Positions 63,057 to 64,000 of a stretch of 64,000 nucleotides of DNA are shown in pieces. This stretch comes from Sanguibacter hominis ATCC BAA-789 (GTDB taxonomy: Bacteria > Actinomycetota > Actinomycetes > Actinomycetales > Cellulomonadaceae), in contig NZ_JAAXOW010000003.1 in assembly GCF_012396185.1 (NCBI RefSeq), positions 310,001 to 374,000 on the forward strand, given 5' to 3'. The position numbers were made by a program, and so were the translations under genes. Position 1 is the first letter of the stretch, and each line of letters starts with the position of its first letter. A model generated the notes under the pieces. It did no database searches. It was not told where the DNA came from and was given only the letters and a program-made list of their open reading frames with translations.

Positions 63057-64000
63057 GTGACCACCCCGCGCCCCGTCTATCTCGACCATGCCGCTACGAC
63101 GCCGATGTCCCGGGCGGCGATCGAGGCGTATGCCGAGCAGATGGCGGCCGTAGGCAACCCGTCGTCCCTGCACGCTGCGGGGCGCGCGGCCCGGCGGGTC
63201 GTCGAGGAGGCGCGCGAGTCGATCGCTGCCGCGATCGGTGCGCGCCCGTCCGAGGTGATCTTCACCGCCGGGGGCACCGAGGCTGACAACCTCGCGATCA
63301 AGGGCCTGTTCTGGGCGCGCCGCACGGGCCATCCGGAGCGTCGTCGCGTCGTCGTCTCCGGCGTCGAACATCATGCCGTCCTCGACCCGGCGTTCTGGCT
63401 CGCCGAGCACGCAGGTGCGGAGATCGTCCTGCTGCCGGTCGACAGGGAGGGGCTCGTCGACCTCGACGCGCTGCGCGCCGAGCTTGACGAGAACGGCGAC
63501 CAGGTCGCGCTCGTGTCGGTGATGTGGGCCAACAACGAGGTCGGTACAGTCCAGCCGGTGCGGCGCATCGTGCAGGTCGCGCACGCCGCAGGCGTTCCCG
63601 TGCATGCTGACGCCGTCCAGGCGGTCGGGCATCTTCCGGTCGACTTCGCTGCCTCGGGCCTAGACGCGATGACCGTCTCGGCGCACAAGCTGGGCGGTCC
63701 CGTGTCGGTCGGCGCTCTCGTCGCAGGGCGCGGCCTCGCGCTCACTCCGGTCTTGCACGGCGGCGGCCAGGAGCGCAGCGTGCGCTCCGGGACGCTCGAC
63801 GCGCCCGGGGTGCGCGCGTTCGCGGTCGCGCTCGACGAGGCGGTCGAGGCACGCGGCGAGGAGGCGGCTCGTGTTGCCGCGTTGCGCGACGCGCTCGTCG
63901 CGGGTGTGCGGGAGCGTGTCCCGTCGGCGGTCCTGCGCGGGCCCGCGGTCGACGCGGCGCTCGACGGTGGGCCTGCGCGCCTGCCTGCGAACGCCCACTT
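63057..64000 (+). CDS. Cysteine desulfurase (NifS/IscS), 3'-truncated by the window edge
   Basis: A PLP enzyme that removes sulfur from cysteine for Fe-S clusters or tRNA thiolation. The first 314 codons are in the window and the frame stays open to the end. The N-terminus is VYLDHAATTPM, PLP is anchored by K211 in SAHKLGG, and GGTEADNLAIKG and GVEHHAVLDP bind the cofactor phosphate and ring. GGGQERSVRSGT leads to the mobile cysteine loop, which lies beyond the window. In related genomes this gene often precedes mnmA, a tRNA thiolase, but that cannot be seen here. Confidence 0.94.
   Translation, partial: MTTPRPVYLDHAATTPMSRAAIEAYAEQMAAVGNPSSLHAAGRAARRVVEEARESIAAAIGARPSEVIFTAGGTEADNLAIKGLFWARRTGHPERRRVVVSGVEHHAVLDPAFWLAEHAGAEIVLLPVDREGLVDLDALRAELDENGDQVALVSVMWANNEVGTVQPVRRIVQVAHAAGVPVHADAVQAVGHLPVDFAASGLDAMTVSAHKLGGPVSVGALVAGRGLALTPVLHGGGQERSVRSGTLDAPGVRAFAVALDEAVEARGEEAARVAALRDALVAGVRERVPSAVLRGPAVDAALDGGPARLPANAH

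Overview
The window is very GC-rich, with codon third positions almost all G or C. It carries actinobacterial hallmarks: an argS-lysA-hom-thrC-thrB-rho run, an atp operon followed by a DUF2550 gene and nucS, a treS/mak/glgE alpha-glucan pathway, nrdHIEF, and several leaderless-looking genes with a TANNNT box about 7 bases before the start codon. Separate atpF and atpH genes (no b-delta fusion) and a plant-polysaccharide sugar locus point to Micrococcales, most likely a Cellulomonas-like organism. That placement is inference. No rRNA, tRNA, CRISPR array, insertion sequence, transposase or prophage was recognised; the window reads as chromosomal backbone with one accessory-looking carbohydrate island.

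Layout. 1-9435: the end of an unknown gene, then argS, lysA, hom, thrC, thrB and rho, ending in a perfect hairpin terminator. 9456-10592 (-): a PimB-like glycosyltransferase lying backwards between rho and rpmE. 10797-23863: rpmE, prfA, prmC, a tsaC-type gene, a wecA-like gene, an AtpI-like gene, atpBEFHAGDC, a DUF2550 gene and nucS, tightly packed and often overlapping by 1-4 bases. 23953-36055: the carbohydrate locus. It holds a LacI regulator, a sugar ABC importer without its ATPase, nagA, a second and paralogous LacI regulator, an alpha-xylosidase of the YicI type, a GH1 beta-glucosidase and, convergently, a CE7 esterase. The two LacI genes share the same promoter and operator design. 36056-40568: nrdHIEF behind a regulatory region with two NrdR-like boxes and an upstream cluster of DnaA-box-like motifs.

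40603-44327: a phosphoribosyltransferase, an FKBP lipoprotein, a small zinc-binding-like protein and two alpha/beta hydrolases. 44337-50834: an envelope/cytoskeleton-like block. A long DivIVA-like coiled-coil protein built almost wholly of 11-residue (hendecad) repeats is transcribed divergently from a membrane protein, a lipoprotein and a thioredoxin-fold/TPR (CnoX/YbbN-like) gene. 50931-60994 (-): glgX, glgE, treS, mak and glgB. Together these convert trehalose to maltose 1-phosphate, polymerise it, branch it and trim it. 61198-64000: etfB, etfA and the start of a cysteine desulfurase gene that runs off the window.

The points most worth following up are the nrd regulatory region (DnaA-like plus NrdR-like sites), the hendecad scaffold protein with its unknown envelope neighbours, and the twin-LacI sugar locus with three distinct operator-like palindromes.
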